This document shows positions 63,690-64,000 of a stretch of 64,000 nucleotides of DNA, one piece after another; within the stretch, counting starts at the first letter, position 1; every line of letters starts with the position of its first letter. The notes below the pieces were generated by a model, which saw only the letters and a program-made list of their open reading frames with translations, made no database searches and had not been told where the DNA came from. A program made the translations under genes and the position numbers. This DNA comes from Lachnospiraceae bacterium V9D3004 (GTDB lineage: Bacteria; Bacillota; Clostridia; Lachnospirales; Lachnospiraceae): positions 251,238-315,237 of the forward strand of contig KK211381.1 of NCBI GenBank assembly GCA_000621985.1. The letters are read 5' to 3'.

Positions 63690-63982
63690 ATAAATCTCCA
63701 TTCCGCCGCCTTCGGTCGGCGGCACAAATAGTGATGAAAGTATCGACTGTCCTCCACGTCGTGTATATAATTCAAGCGAGAAGCTATACTACAAAGCACG
63801 GGAGGAGGAGTCGTAAAAACTCTCTCGTTTTAGACAGCATATAAATCAGTGTAAGTTCCACCTTCCAAGCACAAATAAGTGGCTCTATCAGACCGTACAC
63901 TAAGAATTGTTTTAACTCTTGTTGAATTGTGTGGTGGAACAGTCAATGGCTTCTCTTTATTCTAAAGAAAGGAGCTATGCCG
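63690..63982. other. Non-coding 293-bp segment with several inverted repeats
   Basis: It holds a GC-rich hairpin GCCGCC/GGCGGC next to the TIGR03960 start (around 63704-63722), a hairpin ending in TTTT near 63800-63832, AGTGTA (63848-63853) with TACACT (63896-63901), and GTTCCACC (63855-63862) with GGTGGAAC (63933-63940). The last two pairs interlock. If the gene at 63983 is an IS110 transposase, the right part of this segment is the element's left end and could encode its bridge RNA. No open frame of note. Confidence 0.5.
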
Positions 63983-64000
63983 ATGAAAGTTGTTTATCAA
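63983..64000 (+). CDS. Start of a gene, possibly IS110-family transposase (partial)
   Basis: AAAGGAG (63968-63974) stands 8 bases before ATG; the six visible codons read MKVVYQ and the window ends. Many IS110-family transposases of Firmicutes begin MKVVYQ or close variants, followed by a CCGxDVHK block that would lie outside. Six residues cannot prove this; the structured non-coding stretch ahead is compatible. Confidence 0.4.

Noticed and set aside
1..64000. CRISPR arrays, rRNA or tRNA genes
   Set aside because: No regularly spaced direct repeats with unique spacers and no rRNA or tRNA signatures were seen on either strand by reading; a dedicated tRNA search was not possible.

Overview
The window is a stretch of low-GC chromosome from an anaerobic Firmicute, most likely a member of the Lachnospiraceae (Clostridia). 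The evidence is the gene order (mreB-mreC-mreD-mrdA-minC-minD-minE-rodA-mgsA; sepF-divIVA), the mix of family members (RqcH, RemA, RNase G, Prp with extended L27, TIGR03960/TIGR03936 pair, glutamine synthetase next to an ANTAR protein, 'aluminium resistance' lyase), TTG starts behind strong AGGAGG ribosome binding sites, and the overall AT-richness. Nearly everything is core housekeeping; genus cannot be fixed from sequence alone.

Layout. 1-4 kb (+): tail of a NiaR-type repressor, then the riboflavin genes ribD-ribE-ribBA-ribH with no FMN riboswitch visible. 4-6.3 kb (+): pnp behind its own promoter and a long leader hairpin. 6.4-10 kb (+): a polytopic membrane protein with a tyrosine-rich tandem-repeat tail, paired with a polyprenyl-phosphate glycosyltransferase. 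10-14 kb: cysteine desulfurase (+) facing a hisK-rqcH pair (-). 14-17.5 kb (+): yicC-remA-gmk-rpoZ and two tandem signal peptidases, closed by a strong terminator. 17.6-20.4 kb (+): a small LysM membrane protein behind a LexA-type promoter (YneA-like division inhibitor) and a cell-wall amidase. 20.4-30 kb (-): XerC-like recombinase, orphan BlaI repressor, rluD-like, lspA, aroB, divIVA, sepF, yggS, an HlyD-like protein and a D,D-carboxypeptidase. 30-39.6 kb (-): the cell-shape and division-site cluster mgsA, rodA, minE, minD, minC, mrdA, mreD, mreC, mreB, radC. 39.7-47.6 kb (-): methionine-gamma-lyase-like enzyme, miaA, mutL, mutS and an SH3 protein. 47.9 kb (+): lexA. 48.5-53 kb (-): rsfS, yqeK, nadD, obgE, rpmA, prp, rplU. 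53-58.5 kb (-): YvyF-like zinc protein, ANTAR protein, a glutamine synthetase homologue, scpB, scpA, a phosphoesterase and TraX. 58.6 kb (+): iron alcohol dehydrogenase. 59.7-63.7 kb (-): RNase G, TIGR03936 and TIGR03960. The last 18 bases start a gene that looks like an IS110-family transposase.

The most interesting signals are these. (1) A glutamine synthetase homologue that has lost four of the six family metal ligands and several substrate residues, next to an ANTAR protein whose receiver domain lacks the phosphorylation residues. (2) Multi-armed palindromic intergenic elements, including two near-perfect three-armed 'cloverleaf' structures (27.5 and 50.3 kb) and a recurring family with three copies within 2.7 kb. 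(3) A two-site SOS circuit: lexA and a YneA-like gene 30 kb apart, both with LexA-type boxes in their promoters. (4) A structured pnp leader. (5) A 39-residue tyrosine-rich repeat array. (6) The edge of a probable IS110 element with a non-coding segment where a bridge-type RNA could lie.
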